Source: Ramlibacter monticola
GTDB taxonomy: Bacteria; Pseudomonadota; Gammaproteobacteria; Burkholderiales; Burkholderiaceae_C
DNA: 64,000 nt
NCBI RefSeq assembly: GCF_016722785.1
Contig: NZ_JAEQNE010000005.1
Span: 124,001-188,000 of the forward strand
Direction: 5' to 3'
Part shown: one piece after another, positions 63,885-64,000 of the stretch
Numbering within the stretch: the stretch's first letter is position 1
Layout: every line of letters begins with the position of its first letter
Notes under the pieces: generated by a model
Told to the model about the DNA's origin: nothing
What the model saw: the letters and a program-made list of their open reading frames with translations, nothing else
The model's database searches: none
Made by a program: the position numbers and the translations under genes

Positions 63885-64000
63885 TCAGACGGGAGCGAGC
63901 CCCAGCGTCGTGCCGCCGCAGACGTACAGCACCTGGCCGGTGACGAAGCCGTTGTCCGGCGAGAGGAAGAACAGCGCGGCGCGGGCCACGTCGTCCGGCG
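63885..64000 (-). CDS. Short-chain dehydrogenase/reductase, N-terminus beyond window
   Basis: Only the last 37 residues are visible. They read PDDVARAALFFLSPDNGFVT followed by GQVLYVCGGTTLG, the C-terminal SDR signature in which FVTGQxLxVxGG closes the fold. The stop is TGA at 63887-63885. The enzyme probably oxidises a hydroxyacyl or alcohol intermediate and shares an operon with Bug 4. Confidence 0.85.
   Translation of the reverse strand, partial: PDDVARAALFFLSPDNGFVTGQVLYVCGGTTLGLAPV

Overview
The window looks like chromosomal DNA of a high-GC betaproteobacterium, most likely Burkholderiales/Comamonadaceae (Ramlibacter- or Variovorax-like). The grounds are the high GC content, four Bug-type (tripartite tricarboxylate transporter) receptor genes, the order of the aa3/caa3 oxidase genes, the RpoH and ComF/TrmL neighbourhood, and C-rich interspersed repeats of a kind I associate with this family. 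I see no rRNA, tRNA, CRISPR array, phage or insertion sequence.

Region 1 (1-8.1 kb) is housekeeping: rsmD (partial), an M16 peptidase pair, ftsY, cutA, rpoH behind a perfect CIRCE operator and a sigma-32-like promoter, and a 7TM protein with a degenerate GGDEF domain. Region 2 (8.1-18.6 kb) is a nearly complete cytochrome c oxidase locus on the minus strand: coxB with a fused cytochrome c domain, ctaD, a 43-aa protein, ctaG, DUF2970, ctaE, SURF1, a CxxxC membrane protein, heme A synthase, heme O synthase and SCO. Region 3 (18.6-29.5 kb) is mixed: a BioC-like methyltransferase, comF, trmL, a MaoC hydratase, a ParA-like ATPase, a KefF/KefC-like pair, an FTR1 permease with a cytochrome c motif, and a TauE/FMN-reductase/Bug/SnoaL operon.

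Region 4 (29.6-39.1 kb) is a catabolic operon that joins a branched-chain-type ABC importer (LivK, LivH, fused LivM-LivG, LivF) to a family III CoA-transferase, a citryl-CoA-lyase-like protein and a hydroxyquinol-type intradiol dioxygenase. A LysR gene lies nearby. Region 5 (39.3-45.5 kb) holds an RquA-like methyltransferase, a polysaccharide deacetylase, a phosphoribosyltransferase, a metallo-hydrolase, a hemerythrin/Crp pair and a DUF938 methyltransferase.

Region 6 (45.5-50.6 kb) appears to be one regulon: a Bug receptor, a methyltransferase, an acetyl-CoA hydrolase/transferase, a CaiB-type CoA-transferase and a HutC-type GntR regulator. Its divergent promoter regions carry TTGTnCGnACAw sites like those bound by HutC. 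Immediately after the GntR gene is a 276-nt element made almost entirely of nested inverted repeats (50643-50918), the most unusual structure in the window.

Region 7 (51-64 kb) contains a second hydroxyquinol-type dioxygenase with a Dabb protein and an amidohydrolase, a LysR regulator, a phenol-type FAD monooxygenase, a RibD/DHFR-type reductase, OmpW, a GDSL lipoprotein, maleylacetate reductase, two Bug receptors, a 3-hydroxyisobutyrate-dehydrogenase-like enzyme and a truncated SDR. Monooxygenase, hydroxyquinol dioxygenase and maleylacetate reductase together would turn a phenolic substrate into 3-oxoadipate. A near-identical 19-nt site lies upstream of two operons 25 kb apart (SnoaL and dioxygenase 2), which suggests shared control.
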